A stretch of DNA of 64,000 nucleotides from Cristatella mucedo (lineage: Eukaryota; Bryozoa; Phylactolaemata; Cristatellidae): positions 1,139,001 through 1,203,000 of the forward strand of contig WPIO01000014.1 in assembly GCA_009760855.2 (NCBI GenBank), read 5' to 3'. Position 1 is the first letter of the stretch; the number at the start of each line of letters is the position of its first letter. A model generated the notes under the pieces. The model was not told the DNA's origin, made no database searches, and was given only the letters and a program-made list of their open reading frames with translations. Positions 1-22,993 of the stretch are shown here, in pieces. The position numbers and the translations under genes were made by a program.

Positions 1-119
1 CAGCTGATTCTGCCAAGGCTAATGGGAGTGAGTAACTGAATCGAGTTAAGATGCTTACTGCTCAAGGCATAATTTTTACTATTTAGATGCAACTCATCTC
101 TGACCTTTGATTTATTTAG

Positions 120-10787
<10,668 letters not shown>

Positions 10788-10789
10788 AG

Positions 10790-10795
10790 AATAAA
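10790..10795 (+). promoter_or_regulatory. Polyadenylation signal AATAAA for ataxin-2
   Basis: A perfect AATAAA begins two bases after the ataxin-2 stop codon (TGA at 10785-10787). If it is used, the 3' UTR is very short; other signals further right could be used instead. Confidence 0.5.
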
Positions 10796-11570
10796 AAAGT
10801 AGGTCGCCGCAGCATCTCGGTGTGCGCGGGCTACGTTGCATACTTCGAAGTCTTAATTACGATGATGATGATGATGATACCTACCGTTACAGTCGAAATA
10901 TGCTAACAGAAGCTACGGAAACGCCACATTGAGCCTTAAGACAGCTTGACAGCAGATTGACCTCACGTGTTCAGCTTTTGCACTGCTGAGCAAAGACGAT
11001 CTGAAGGTGCATGACACTCGTTTATTGCCAGTGCTGTGAAGAACCGATTAAAGTCGAGATGTCTGGCTGAATGGCTTGAGATTGTGCAGCAGTGTGTGGT
11101 GCGAGGCACCATGCACGCAAGCGTGCGCACATACATACACGAATGCCCACACCCAGCACCGTGTAGTGTATCCACCGCTAGAACTGAAGGTCGGCAGAGC
11201 GACCGTCGAGTCTTCAAGCCGTAAAATGGTGAGCGAAAGTACCTCATAAGCGGCCGCTCGTTCTACTTCTCTGCTGCTAGCTAATCGGTTGATTGGACCG
11301 CGCGCAATCACCCTGGCTAGTGTACCGGCTTCGAAACCCTGTCATTAACTATAGAGCCTCAGCAAAGCCTGTTGGGCGATACCAGCCGAGGTAACAGTGA
11401 AATGGGATGGAGCCGGCCAATCGTCAGTACCTAGTCAAGAGGAGCTCAACAGTGGTTAGTGGGTGCCGATGCATGTCTGTCAAGTCCATTCTGGGAGTGC
11501 ACTCGTCAGCTAATTCACTCGTGTGACTGCCTTAGATACCGGATGGAGAGGATGACAACACTCGGTGATG
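10796..11570. other. Intergenic sequence downstream of ataxin-2
   Basis: Contains a short (GAT)n run near 10860 and no conserved coding block. Short open frames here show no recognisable motif. Confidence 0.5.
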
Positions 11571-11574
11571 CTTG

Positions 11575-12715
11575 ACGCTAATGATCGACAGCACAAGCTG
11601 TCCAGCCACGACGGTTAGAGCCCTGAGGTACTCCATATTTCAGAGGTACTTCAGAGGACCTGAACCACTGCAGAGCAGTGCCAGTGATGCCCAGGCGAGA
11701 TGAGAGGCGCTCTAGAAAAACTTGGTTATCGATGGTGTCAAAAGCTGCCGAAAGATCAAGCAAAACAAGCAGAGACACTCTACCCATGTCTGCATTCCTT
11801 GCAACTTGATCTCTTTCTAAGCACTTTACATTCGCTGCAAAGGAAGCATGGTCGAATGATTAGTGGTAGCATGCTCAATAAACAAGAATAATATGGTCAC
11901 ATGCACAGGCCGGCATGCAAACATGGTTAGTGTCAGCACGCAAAGGACAAATCATAAGGGCCCACTAAATGCTGTGATAAACAGGTGCGTTTTAGCTTCT
12001 TTTTAAATGTCAAGGGGTATCGTGACTTCAGTCGGTAGTGAATTCCAGGCTTTGGGAGCGAGCATACGAACTAAAGAAAGGCACGGTTTCCCATAGATTT
12101 GAGGATCGTATGACGTGTTGCTAAACGATTTCATTAAGAAAAGCAGGTGTTACTATGCTTAGCCTTAAAAGGGAGTAGATCTGATCTGTTGACTGGAGCC
12201 AATAAAGAATGAATGGACCTAAAATGAGTGACAGAACCTTGAAGTCAATACGTTGCTTGACTGGGATTTAGTGCTGGGTCAGCTAGAAGTGGTGCGATGT
12301 GGCCTCACGACAGACAAGCCTAGCTGCTGAGTGTTGCACTAACTGTAATAATAATAATAACAATACACTTGATAAAGCGCCCTCAGATAACTCAAATCTC
12401 CTAAGCGCTTTACATTTGCTGAAAGTTTGTGAGTGCACAGGCCGGTAGACCAGCAAGCAGTGAGTTACAGAAGTCAAGACGGAATGTCACAAATGCATGG
12501 ACCAATTTAGATGCAGTATCGCTGTCTAAACAAACACGAATTTTTAGCAATGTTTCGCATCTGAAAGTAGGCAGACTTGCCTGTATAGCTGATGTGGTCG
12601 TCTAACGGAATGTCACTTTAGAATTGGACTCCTAGCTTTCGTGCAGATTCAACAGGAGATATGCTGGCCAAGCCGATTTTGAGCGTTAAGATTTTCCTAT
12701 ATCTGATTCCAATGT
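11575..12715 (-). pseudogene. Nested family A L2/CR1-like fragments, minus strand
   Basis: At 11578-11800 (minus) the reverse transcriptase block [20 protein letters not shown] is readable. From about 11805 the reversed tail (ttgatctctttctaagcactttaca) starts a second copy running to about 12345. A third tail preceded by ATAATA repeats starts at 12345 and runs into a reverse transcriptase C-terminal part (SVTHCLLVYRPVHS region) and a degraded catalytic region to about 12700. The order shows insertion of copies into one another. Confidence 0.7.
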
Positions 12716-12724
12716 TCATGGACT

Positions 12725-12895
12725 TGTTCTAAGGCGGTTGCTTTTACGACCTCGGGACCGAGGTCGTGGGTTCGATTCCTGCGGTGGGCGATTCTTTATT
12801 GCCACTGCAAGCGGCGGCGATAGCCGTAAAGGCTCTTCTGTCGCTATACAAAAAGAGGCAGTTCAAATCAGCTAGGATTTTTTTAACGCCTCAAT
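12725..12895 (+). mobile_element. SINE-A copy (tRNA-derived)
   Basis: The head ctaaggcggttgcttttacg is followed by B box gggttcgattcc. The body gcgattctttattgccactgcaagcggcgg and the end segment ctcttctgtcgctatacaaaaagaggc are shared by six copies in the window. Confidence 0.8.
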
Positions 12896-13869
12896 ATAAC
12901 TCTAGCTTACCAAAGTCAGCAATTGTTAGATTGGCATTAGGGGTGTAAGTGATGAGCTCTGGGTTTTGATTGGTCGGCTGGTGCAACTAAGAGGCACAAA
13001 AGTACAAGCAGCTTCTCCTTCATGACGGCCAGCCGATTTGGCTCCTCCTCCAAGATGTGGTGACTTAGTAGCCCAAACCAGAGGGAAATCGGCACAAAAT
13101 CAGCGCCGATTTAAGAGAAAGGTCAATAGTGCAAAGCCAGCGGCTGTCTGCTGACATCGCATCCAGGAACGTGATTACAAGGTTGTGCCGACGGCTTTGG
13201 CCGCATGGCAGCGGTGCTGGTGCTAGTCAGGTGGTACTGGCTGTGACAGCTGAGTTAGCCCCTCAGCTGACTTAAGTGAGGCTCACTAAACTCAGAAAAC
13301 ATTTGCTGAAACGCGTCAGGGAAGACCGATATTCAGAGCTGTGTTGGCCAGCTGTTTCGTAAACTCACACAAAATGTACCAGTAGGTTATAACGCAAGCC
13401 GGTACAAGTGAACTTCGGTGGCATTAAAAAGAATGGCTGTGCAAGTCGCATAGACCTGGAGGTGAGAAGTCAATTTAGGCTGACATATTAAGATAAGCAC
13501 ATCCTACACTGAAAACTTTCCGCTACAAATTATGTCTACTCAAAACATACTGTGACAATACAATTCTTAATTAAAGTATACGGTAAAAAATGCATAAACA
13601 TGAACCAGGAAGACCGTACAGCAAACATTTTCAATAACTTACGGCTTTCAGATCTGCAATGTGGATCAATGATTTCCTATGACAAGAAAAACAAGTTTTT
13701 TAAGTCACATGAATAGCAGCAGTTGTAAACTAGCTGATGCATGACACACAAATAATGCCAATGAAGAGCTAGACGATTGGCAATATGTGTCAGACTTCTA
13801 GAGTATTCGCAAGAAGTCTTTCCCCTCTCACTCGATCACTCTTCAAGATAACCACACAGATTCTGCCGT
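12896..13869. other. Non-coding spacer between SINE-A and the QPRT 3' exon
   Basis: No conserved protein block, tail signature or tandem repeat is visible. It presumably contains the QPRT 3' UTR (minus strand), though I found no AATAAA on that strand close to the stop codon. Confidence 0.4.
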
Positions 13870-16800
13870 TCAACTGGCTGAGAGAGTGACACGAGGGTTT
13901 GACGGATCGCGATCTTGACGCATGATCTTGAGAGAATAGTCAACACAGTCATAGCCTTGTGTAGCCCTGCTGAGCGATATAACGTCGACCGTTGCTCCAA
14001 AATACTGGACTATATTTTCCTCATTGATACCACCACTCGCCTCGATGATTATGTTCGGGTGTAAATCTTTAATAAGTTTCGAGGTCTTGTGGAGAGCCTA
14101 CAGCAAACGCGATGGGTCAGCTTCGGTTATGCAAGTTTTCTTAAACAGTCAAAAGTATAACGTATATTAGTAAACTGGTCTGAGAACTTGTTAAAAACCG
14201 TATATAACGAAGTCAGCGCACATATTTATATTATACAGTGGGCTCAATGTCGTTGCAACTTTGCAAACTACACAAGCCAGGGCTGCCAGGAAGCTCCCCC
14301 ATAGTGCCATATTGAAAGCAACAGAGCAAATATATAGCGACCGCACCGAAATCAGTATGCTATGAGACAACCCATTGGCAGAAGCTTGAGAACAAAACAG
14401 GGTGGCAAGATTGCACGGATTGTACCGTGAGAACAACGGCCAGGGGAATCCTTCCAAGCACAACGAACGCAAGTACTGATCCAGCCAGCTTGCTCTGCTG
14501 CTCGATCCGATTTTCTATCTATGACAGCTTACCTCATTTTCCCTCTGGAGTTGTTCGGTAATATTTTATCTTGCCTCTATGTTGACAGATACCGACTTTT
14601 TTGTGGCCATGAGCTTCACAAAAAGACCACACTGGGAGACTATTGCAACTGCAAATCCAAAGGACCGATGTTACCTGCACTAATTAAAATGTAAGAAATA
14701 AAGATCGACTAATCAAACAGCCTCACTTATGTAGCTGCTGGTTTGCCGTTGTGACTATCAGACCTGTTTGCAGTAGGCAATACATGATTGCCTGCAGGAA
14801 AACTAGCTCACGGCCTGAGTCAGGAAAGCGTTATTACTTCACTCATGGGCTAGGACCAATGGTCGAAAAGTAACGGTCAGCTGATTCGACAGCTTCACTC
14901 GCAGAGCATCACACAACCTTAGTAGCCATCACCGAAGCAAGCAATAAAGGCTGGTGCTGCTGCTGAGCCCACGACCTTGAGTCGGGGTCGTGAAGTGCAG
15001 CATCTTACCTAGACCTAGCGACAGTCAGCAGTCCGAGAAAATTTGTGACTTGAACGGTAGCACAGTTGCTAGCAATGCTCTCTGTTACAGTCAAATTAAA
15101 ACACTATTAAATTCGTAGTAAAATAAAACACTACCCTTCAAACTGGTCATCACTACAAAAAACGTATGCCACGGTCTTAGCCCAGAGATCAGGCACTCTC
15201 GCCCGAGAGTGTGGGCTACCAGGCAGTTCTTTGTGGACTTTGTGGTAAATTTGGTCTTTGGTCCTAAAGTTAAGAAATATCTTCAGGAAAATAACATATC
15301 GCTGCAAGCCCTTCCCATCCAAGACAAGCTGCAGCTTCTCACCCGCTTAACCTCGAAGATGACATCCTCGACGAGTTCAAGTTTATAATGGTTCCACCCA
15401 ACACAATTCCTACCCTTCTGCACGTGGAACAGCAGATGATTTCCCGTTTCAAGAAGCTCTTCACCAAGCATCTATTCTGCCACTGCTTTGAGGTGCCGGA
15501 GAGCACAAACCACACCATTCGAGAGTTCAGGAAGGACCACTACAACATCGTGATATGTCTCAGAATTATCTATATGGCCTGGCAGCGTGTTACAAAGAGG
15601 ACCTTGACCTCTGCATGGAAGAACCCGAAGCAGCAGTGGTGACGGAGATTGTATCCCTCGGCAAGTCCGTGGGCCTAGACATAGATGAGGGTGACAACAG
15701 AGAAGCAACTGGAGCTACAGACACAGCAGCACACTGAGATTTTGCAGGAAATTTTTGCGGTGGAGATTATCTCTACAAGTAAGATAAAGGAAATGTTGGG
15801 AATGTGGGAGAAACTTTCAGACTTTATTCAAAAGAAATACCCAGAAAAAGTTGCAACTGGGCGTGCAATGGAGTTATTTAATGACATTTTCTTAACTCAT
15901 TTCAGAAACATTCAGGAAGGAAGGATGAAACAAACCTCGTTGAACATGTTTTTTATCAAAACCCCCTGCAGATGAAAGTGAGGGCGTGGCACAAAGCAAA
16001 AAATTAGCAAATAAGATTCAGTTATTCATTTCAGCCTTCTCTTCCAACTCTTTCATCATCTTCAAGTCGTCTGATCTCCAAGGTAAATGCTGTATACTAC
16101 ACTTAATAAAACCAGTTTATTGCATTACCATCTATTGTGTTGTATTGTATACAATATTCATTATTGATAAGTACATTTTCATTTAAAAACAAAAATCTTG
16201 GGTGTTTTGGGGGCTCCGAAGTGGATTAATGATATTTCAATGGGAAAAATTTATTTATCAGAGCAATTTGAGCTACGAGCTTCGTCTCAGACAGGTAAAT
16301 CAAGGCACCACCGTGAAAGAAAGCCCTCTGCAAGATTTGAGCCCACGACCTCGGTCGTGAAGAGTGAGCAAACCAAAAGAGTGAACCTTCTGGGCTATAA
16401 CGGCCCTAAGCTTAGTTAAGGTCATTTGACAGAATATAAAGTGTACTGGTAATTGCAAAAATGATGCTTCTATACTTCTAAAAAAAAGACTGCACAATAC
16501 TTTCTAAATCTGACAAGGAACCAAATCTTGTTACATCATCCAATGGCCACAATGACGGCTCATTTTTTCTTTTACTGCCTGTGAAGACACACGTAATGCT
16601 ACAATAAAGCCGTCTTTTAAGTAAAGAAATATCTACACTTGATGCTCAGGCACCTTCCCTTATACAATTACTCCTAACGAAATGAAGCCTTTATTGGCGA
16701 GGATGACAGAGTGAATTGTTACTAGTGACTTACAGAAAGCCAGGTAAACGCAGGGCGCAAGCATTCGCTGGTTCTATGTACTAGAGAGACTCAAAACATT

Positions 16801-18362
16801 AGTCACAATTCTCATATATAAAATAAACTGTAGTTAACAATAATTTCATAATTAACAATGATATCTCGCTGGACAGTAGTCAAGGTAAAACTGATTCTTT
16901 CATATATCTGTACTTACGAGTGCATAACGCCATGCACGCAAGTCCTGATATAACAAATTGGCACCACTTTCTAGCATCCAGGGGTACATGAACACATTGG
17001 TACCCAATCTCACTACATCTAAAAACACCAGCTGATGACCAGATTGCAAAACCTGTGACTATCTTGCTTGTACCCATCTTTTGCACAATTCTTTGTTTTT
17101 TTGGAACCTTGGCTCTCCCACTAACAGCAATATAACCGGCCAGGTGTGCCATGGCTGGCTTATGTCAAACGTGGCCATTCCTAGACGATCCTATAGCACG
17201 GTAGCATAAACATCGTGTCAGTCGCGTGCTTCGGCTGTCGCATGTACAGCATAAAACGGCAAACAAGCGACCGAACTGCATCGACAGAGCTCGGCTATGA
17301 AAGCAAACCGACGAGGAAAAGGAGAGAACCGACGATCACTAGAGAAGCAGGCAGGGCGTGCTCACAGGCTGAGGAGCTCGTTTTGAAATCCGACGCGACG
17401 CATGGGACAGCTTTACGCTCAAGGGCCTACTGTGATCGAATGCCAGAGCTCAGAGCTAGGACGCTGCAGCAGCAGCTTCTGCTTTCATCGCCGCAGCTTG
17501 AGTACCCACCTCGGGCTCAAAATTGTCCAGCATCACCACATCGCAGCCGGCTTCGATCGCTTGCACCGCTTCGTCGTAGCTGCGGCACTCCACCTCGATT
17601 TTCATCGAGAACCCGCACGTCCTCCTCGCGGCTTTCACGGCCTAGTAACAATACGAGGCGGCACGGGGTCAAGCGTGACACGTGCACGGCCCTCGAGCCG
17701 CAATAGCAGCATCGGGAAAAGCAGCACGAGGCCCGGCCGAGGCAGCAGCAGCGAAGTGCGCAGTAATGAGTAATGCGCACCTCCGGAATGTTGCCGACTG
17801 CCCAGATGTGGTTGTCCTTGAGCATCACCATGGACGACAAGTCATAGCGATGAGTCGATATGCCGCCGACGAGCGCCGCGTACTTTTCGACCATCCGGAA
17901 GCCAGGCGTCGTCTTGCGCGTGCCCGCCACTTCGCCGTGCCAGGCGTGCGAGCGGGCGAGCAGCAACAGGCGGCGGCAGAGCGTGGCGACGCCGCTGGCT
18001 CGGCTGAGCACGTTCAGCGCCACTCGCTCGCCGAGCAGCAGGTCCTTCGCGCGCCCCTCGATCGTCGCGACCTGACAGATCGGCTGCAGCTGCTCACCCT
18101 CATTGAACAGCCACGTGACCGTGCAGCCGAGCTCGGCGAAAATCGCGGTCACGAACGGACAGCCGGCGAGCACGCCGGCCGCTTTGCACAGCAGGGACGC
18201 TCTCTCGCCCCGATCGCCGACGACGTATCCGCCGTAGTCGAAGCTGGGCGTGTCCTCACTCAGCCATAAGCGAACTAGCTTCTTCACGGCAACCGGGTGA
18301 AGCAAGTGCGCCAGCTCCTCACGCGGCGACGAGCACGCGGTCGAGGCCGCCTCGCCCGCCAT
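13870..18362 (-). CDS. QPRT: Quinolinate phosphoribosyltransferase (nicotinate-nucleotide pyrophosphorylase, carboxylating)
   Basis: The enzyme converts quinolinate and PRPP to nicotinate mononucleotide, CO2 and pyrophosphate in de novo NAD synthesis in the cytosol. Exons: 18362-17781 (194 codons from ATG), 17641-17510 (44 codons) and 14097-13870 (75 codons plus TGA), all phase 0, giving 313 aa against 297 in human. Hallmarks: [17 protein letters not shown], the phosphate-binding block [29 protein letters not shown] with the catalytic Arg/Lys, [25 protein letters not shown] and [12 protein letters not shown]. The start at 18362 gives [17 protein letters not shown]; an upstream in-frame ATG would add about 45 low-complexity residues and is less likely. 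Near the C-terminus ISLSRATQ stands where human has ISMGMLTQ. Intron 2 (3.4 kb) holds a Tigger relic on the other strand. The gene converges with ATXN2 and diverges from METTL3. Confidence 0.92.
14965..15012 (-). mobile_element. tRNA-like SINE head fragment
   Basis: A B box-like gagcccacgacc next to gggtcgtgaagtgcagcatcttacctag reads on the minus strand as a truncated tRNA-derived head. It lies in QPRT intron 2. Evidence is short and weak. Confidence 0.35.
15160..15975 (+). pseudogene. Tigger/pogo-type DNA transposon transposase relic
   Basis: The C-terminal half of a Tigger-like DDE transposase is readable across frame breaks: [20 protein letters not shown] near 15220, [28 protein letters not shown] near 15375, [20 protein letters not shown] near 15490, then [20 protein letters not shown] and [20 protein letters not shown], ending [15 protein letters not shown] near 15960. 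The last block matches the conserved Tigger C-terminus (ATGRA..LFND..THFRNI..GR.KQT.LD.FF.K.P). At least two frameshifts are needed, so it is inactive. It is antisense inside QPRT intron 2. Confidence 0.82.
16310..16410 (-). mobile_element. tRNA-like SINE fragment
   Basis: On the minus strand this shows a head containing ttatagcccagaaggttcac, a B box-like region at gtcgtgggctcaaatcttgc, and no clear tail. It lies in QPRT intron 2. Confidence 0.4.
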
Positions 18363-21300
18363 AGCTACCGGCGACGATGCTAGGAGGCGACGCCAGCGGC
18401 AGCCTGCCCCGCGAAAGCCCGCCCACAGTGAGCACGGCTTCCGGATGACATCTTGCCCTTCAACAACGAGTGTACTTGTAGCTCCTCCCCCCCCCCCCAC
18501 ACAGACATGAGGCCCCCTCCGGCCTCCTGCGCAGGATGTCGCCGCCAGATATTGTGCAATCCATGGAGGTCTCTCACGATCTATAAGTTTGTGGGGTGCT
18601 ATGAGGGTACGCTCAGAGATGCTGTTGACTCTTTAATGCTCACAGGCCGTAGAGGTTCCCTTTCCGGAACAACGTCAACCGCAAGAGTCGACCGCCTCGC
18701 CCAGCACACCCAGCCCGAGGTTCGGGTCGGCCATATACTGCACGAGTCATCATGTGAGCATCGGCATCGCTCGCTGCTTACTCCACTTTCTGCTTGTCCG
18801 TCGACCTGCCTGCGCGGACGCTATCCTCTCTTTCCTCCGTGTAACTGATAGAGCTGCAGACGCGACCGCCGCCGCCGCGTACGCTCAACGCCAGTGAGTA
18901 CGCTCGCCCTTCTTGTGCCTATGGAAATACACACCGTCGTCCATTCTTGTAAGGGGAGGGCTGTCCTCATTGCCAACCAGCCGCAGTGCCAGGCTGGAGG
19001 AGGCCGACACTTACCGCCGACTAGTTAGCTTTAAACCCTGCCCTCTCTCAACAGCCGTAGCTGAGTTTAAGACGGCGGGAGCCCAAAAGAGGCGTCTGCG
19101 GCGAGCGGCGAACCTTCGGGCGCCGAGCTTCAGGCTTTCCCAAATAGGTAATGGCAACTCTCAAGAGATTTTAGTTTTTCTGGTTCCTCGCCTTCGGCCC
19201 GCAGCTTCCGAGATGTTTCTCCAAAACGATGCCATCGAAAGATCGGGTCGTACGCAAGCCTGTGGAGCAGGAACCGTTCGGCCCGCTGCTTCGGGCTCTC
19301 GAAAATCTTCTCGAGAAGCTACCGGGCAGTGCTCCTTCGATGCGACTAGTCGAACTCTCTCTCTCTCACCCCCACGGACCACGGACTGGAGGAGCTTTTA
19401 GAGAGGATGAAGAGCCCGCTTTATCTGCGCTTATTCGGTTCGCAGAATTGCAGTCTTTTTTCCGGCATGGGCGACCATTTCCTTTTGAAAGTAGCAAAAA
19501 AGAATCGCTGCAGAGAAGAGGCCAACGAAGCGGTAGCCGGACGGCGATGCACGCTTGACGCGCGCGCGCTCTGTCTGCGTCCTCTGCAGTTGGCCACCGG
19601 AAGTGGAAGAGCGCGAAAAGAAGCACCGCGCGCTCTGCGCTCATGTCTCATGCGCTCTAGTCCCAGCCAGCCTCTTGGGGGTTCCTCATTTCATTCGTTC
19701 CTCCGAGACGGCAGTAAAAGATACTATTGACCGGCGGTGCTAATGGTATACAGTAACTTGCAAGTTTCTTTGGAAATAGCCGCTCTCCTCCAGCGGTAAT
19801 TGACGATCGCGAGCATTTTGCGACAGACCTTTGCAGCTCGTTGACGTGTACGGCTTCCTTTGACCCGTCGCGGTTCCACTGGCGGAGAGCGACCACGAAT
19901 GGCTGCCGGTTGAAATCCTGCACGACGACTCGTCAGTACCCGTAACAAGCGAGTATGAGTCGCCTCCGCTAAGCAGCTTCTAAAGTTTATTCATAGAAAT
20001 AGGAAATTGTTGCTCTGTAGGGAACGAATGTGCTAGAAAGCAAGATAGGATTTATTGTTCATGGAAAGGAAATTCGAGAGCTCGTCTGTCTGTCGACTGC
20101 GGAAAGGGAGGAAGCCGAGGGCAAAGCGTGACTGCAGTTCGTACAAGCCAAAAAATAAATTAATTGCGCATATCCTTTGCTGCATGAAAATAATACTTAA
20201 ATGTGAAAGATGAGAGTATTTAGAAGAAAAAAGTACAGACGAGAGTCCAACGGAATATGCGCGGTCGGGAATTCGATGCAAATCGTCACAAGCTTCGCAA
20301 CACGACTGAAATTTTTAGAAAAAGCCATATCCAGCAAATTTTCTTATATCAAACTAATCTTGCTTACACTTTTCAACGTGCATATGAGGACTTAATTTAA
20401 TAAATCGCTGAACACAGCAGACCTAATGACTTGGTGCGCACTCAATAATAGTTTTTTAGTCAACGTGGCCCAATGGCCAAAGAGAAAGTTGATTTACCTC
20501 TCCCCCCCCCCCAGCTGCTGGCCTTTGGCCCAGACGAATCAACGATTGTGAGCGTCAGTGTGCCGAGTGGGTATCCAAACGAGGCTTTTTAGCACAGCAT
20601 GAAGCCGTCGGCGAAGTATCGTACGCGAGATCAGCTTACGTGCGCATTTGAAGAATAGATTGCATTCCTTTAGCGTTTATTTGGTTAAAAACTTTAGCCG
20701 GCGAACGTGCCAAGTGCGTGCGTGCGATGCACCGCGTGCACACACGCACGTCTGAGGGACAGCTGCTAAGAAGGCCTGCGAAATTAATCAGAGTTTATCG
20801 ACAAAGACGTGGAATAATCTATACAATGTCAACCCTGATAATGATTTACCAATAAAGCTTTCAAAGAGCATCGATCGCTGGTAAATATGTGTTTACCAGG
20901 TCAGCGAAAAGACTTTCTTTGAAATATCCGGTGAAGTACGCAACGCACGACAAAATCCGCCTCCCGATTTCATTTGAACAGCTTGCGGTCGCCTGCCCTC
21001 CAATTCCTTTGCGTTCGTGAGATTCATTAGTCTCTTTCGTGGAATGCAGAGGGGCTTATAAAATGAGTTAATTGCACTAGAGCCGACTCGTGGAACTCGA
21101 CCCGTTGTCTGCCTCCGCTAATGGCAAACTTGGGTGCGGTCGTTGGTCCACACAGCTGAGCTTCGATTAAGGATATAACTGAACTTTAGTAAAAGACGGA
21201 GCTACCTGTCCTTACGCATCCCTTTTTTTCGCACTGAAGCCGACTGCTAAGAATTTTCCACTGAACCATTATCTCTACGCACTTAGCAGAAGCCTTAGGT

Positions 21301-22200
21301 TTTATAGTCACAATTACAAGTGATCTGAAAATTCCCAAGATGAACTGCATGCATGCTTTCGGGAAATGACAATTTAGATATGCTATCCGCTTTGTATTTC
21401 GATTGTGGTGCCTTTAGAAATGTAGAAATGCTGAGTGGTGACTAGTAAGATGGACTGTACAACTAGCTAATTACGGAGGTTCGGTCAAATGATAAAGATA
21501 ATAATCTCTCAAGTCATGTAAATTGCACTTCAAGAAAAATAATCTCGTTTTAGGCAATTTGCATATGCCGGAAAGTAAGCATATAAATTGGTTTGAAGTA
21601 GTATGCATTCGAAATGTTATATTAACATCGAACGTGATCATTTATCACGTCCAATTTGCATACTTTGTATTACCAAGGTCCAGATGCATGCCGCCGACGA
21701 ATCAATCGCTTATTTTATTATTTTACATTGTCACTACGTGCTACCCAGCATCTAAGCAGAAGACTCAGCCGTAGGCACGAAAGGAATGTAAGCTTACGTG
21801 TCGTACTTTTACAGCAACGAAAATAGACTTTACAGTCCGTGGAGTGATTCCTGAATGATTCCGGGTGGCGTCTTTTTGCCTCTTACCGTAGTATGTCATA
21901 TTAGTGTGCGAATCTCTAGTGAAATGGCGGCGTCTAAGATCAGCTAGATTCTGACTTCCGAAATATTAGTCGCAGTTCCTGAGTTATAATGAAGAATATC
22001 CGATTACGCTTAATCTGGTGTACGAGCTTTTATGCCACCACGAAGTCGGCATAAAAGCCTATGTAATGTAGATAATTCACGCGACAATTGGATTTTAAGG
22101 GGGGAAGGATTCCAATGGCTTGGTCTCGCTTTAAAAAACCACGCGGTTATGCATGCAATAGGCAGGCAGCTAAACTCAGGACGTTGAGCCAGGCAATTGT
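18363..22200. other. QPRT upstream region and QPRT-METTL3 spacer
   Basis: This should contain the QPRT promoter. A C-run lies at 18487-18498 and another at 20504-20513. Sequence to about 19700 is GC-rich with several overlapping open frames. I recognise no protein family. From about 20000 it is AT-richer and featureless. Confidence 0.4.
19229..19558 (+). CDS. Unassigned open frame, possibly a small gene or first exon
   Basis: A 109-residue frame from an ATG, beginning MPSKDRVVRKPVEQEPFGPL with an amphipathic Leu-rich stretch after it (LLRALENLLEKLP) and a basic C-terminus. I do not recognise a family. It lies in GC-rich DNA about 900 bases upstream of QPRT on the opposite strand. GC-rich sequence produces such frames by chance. 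Confidence 0.15.
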   Translation: MPSKDRVVRKPVEQEPFGPLLRALENLLEKLPGSAPSMRLVELSLSHPHGPRTGGAFREDEEPALSALIRFAELQSFFRHGRPFPFESSKKESLQRRGQRSGSRTAMHA

Positions 22201-22225
22201 TGAACGCCGGTAAAATACTGGCATA

Positions 22226-22395
22226 TTAAACAGCCTCTCTTTTGTATAGCGACGGAAGAGCCTTTACGGCTATCACCACCGCTTGCAGTGCAGTGGCGAT
22301 AAAGAATCATACACCGCAGGATTTGAACCCACGAGCGCGGGAACCTCGGTCTGAGAAAAGCAACCGCCTTATCTAGCGTGCCAATCAACATGCAC
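22226..22395 (-). mobile_element. SINE-A copy, minus strand
   Basis: Reverse of the SINE-A consensus: end segment cctctcttttgtatagcgac, body gcgataaagaatca, B box region ggatttgaacccacga, and head aaaagcaaccgccttatcta. Confidence 0.8.
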
Positions 22396-22769
22396 CGTGC
22401 GAGAGCTGTTGTATTGCCTGGGCTGCTGCTGTATGTAGCCCTACGTCGCTGTCGAATAGATAGCGTGCGGTAGCTATGGATTGTTACAATGAGGCACTGG
22501 CGCTCTTCATAGCTGCTGTGTATCGCTGCTACAGGCACACCTGCTTGGTCCGGTGCTGCATCTCCAAATCGCTAATCGCGCTACGACGCTCAGGGCTTCG
22601 CCGTTATTAATCGCGCGTCAGCAAAGACTTGCGCCATTACGAGCGCTGCGTTTTCGGTCAAGGTACGTCATTGCAAAGGCAGCCATACTGCGTTTGTATC
22701 GCTGGAAAACACGTGCGGGCTGGCTGACTCTGAGACACAAGCCTTCGTATTGGCCTGCTATGAGCGTGG

Positions 22770-22993
22770 CCGTCCTGAGCGACTACTTCCACGATACTCG
22801 CTATATCGACAGCCCTCGTGACCCAGCTGTGCTTCTCCCGCTCTCTTTGTTGCGTGAGATGAAGTCTGTTGGCTATCGAACGAATGCGTACCGAAAGCCG
22901 CTCAGGCTTCATGTGAGCTATAGAGGGATCTTCGCGTAAACCAATTAGTCTTTTTGGAGTTACAGACGGAGATACGTTACATTAGGGTTCGAC
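22770..22993 (+). mobile_element. Family B CR1-like retrotransposon 3' end
   Basis: Diverged copy of the family B end: tctttgttgcgtgagatgaa, gtctgttggctatcgaacga, ccgaaagccgctcagg and ggagttacagacggagatac, ending in the ttacatt tail. Confidence 0.75.

Noticed and set aside
12740-12800. True tRNA gene at the SINE-A head
   Set aside because: The A and B boxes are present, but the cloverleaf stems do not close and the same sequence recurs with a shared non-tRNA body, so it is a SINE.
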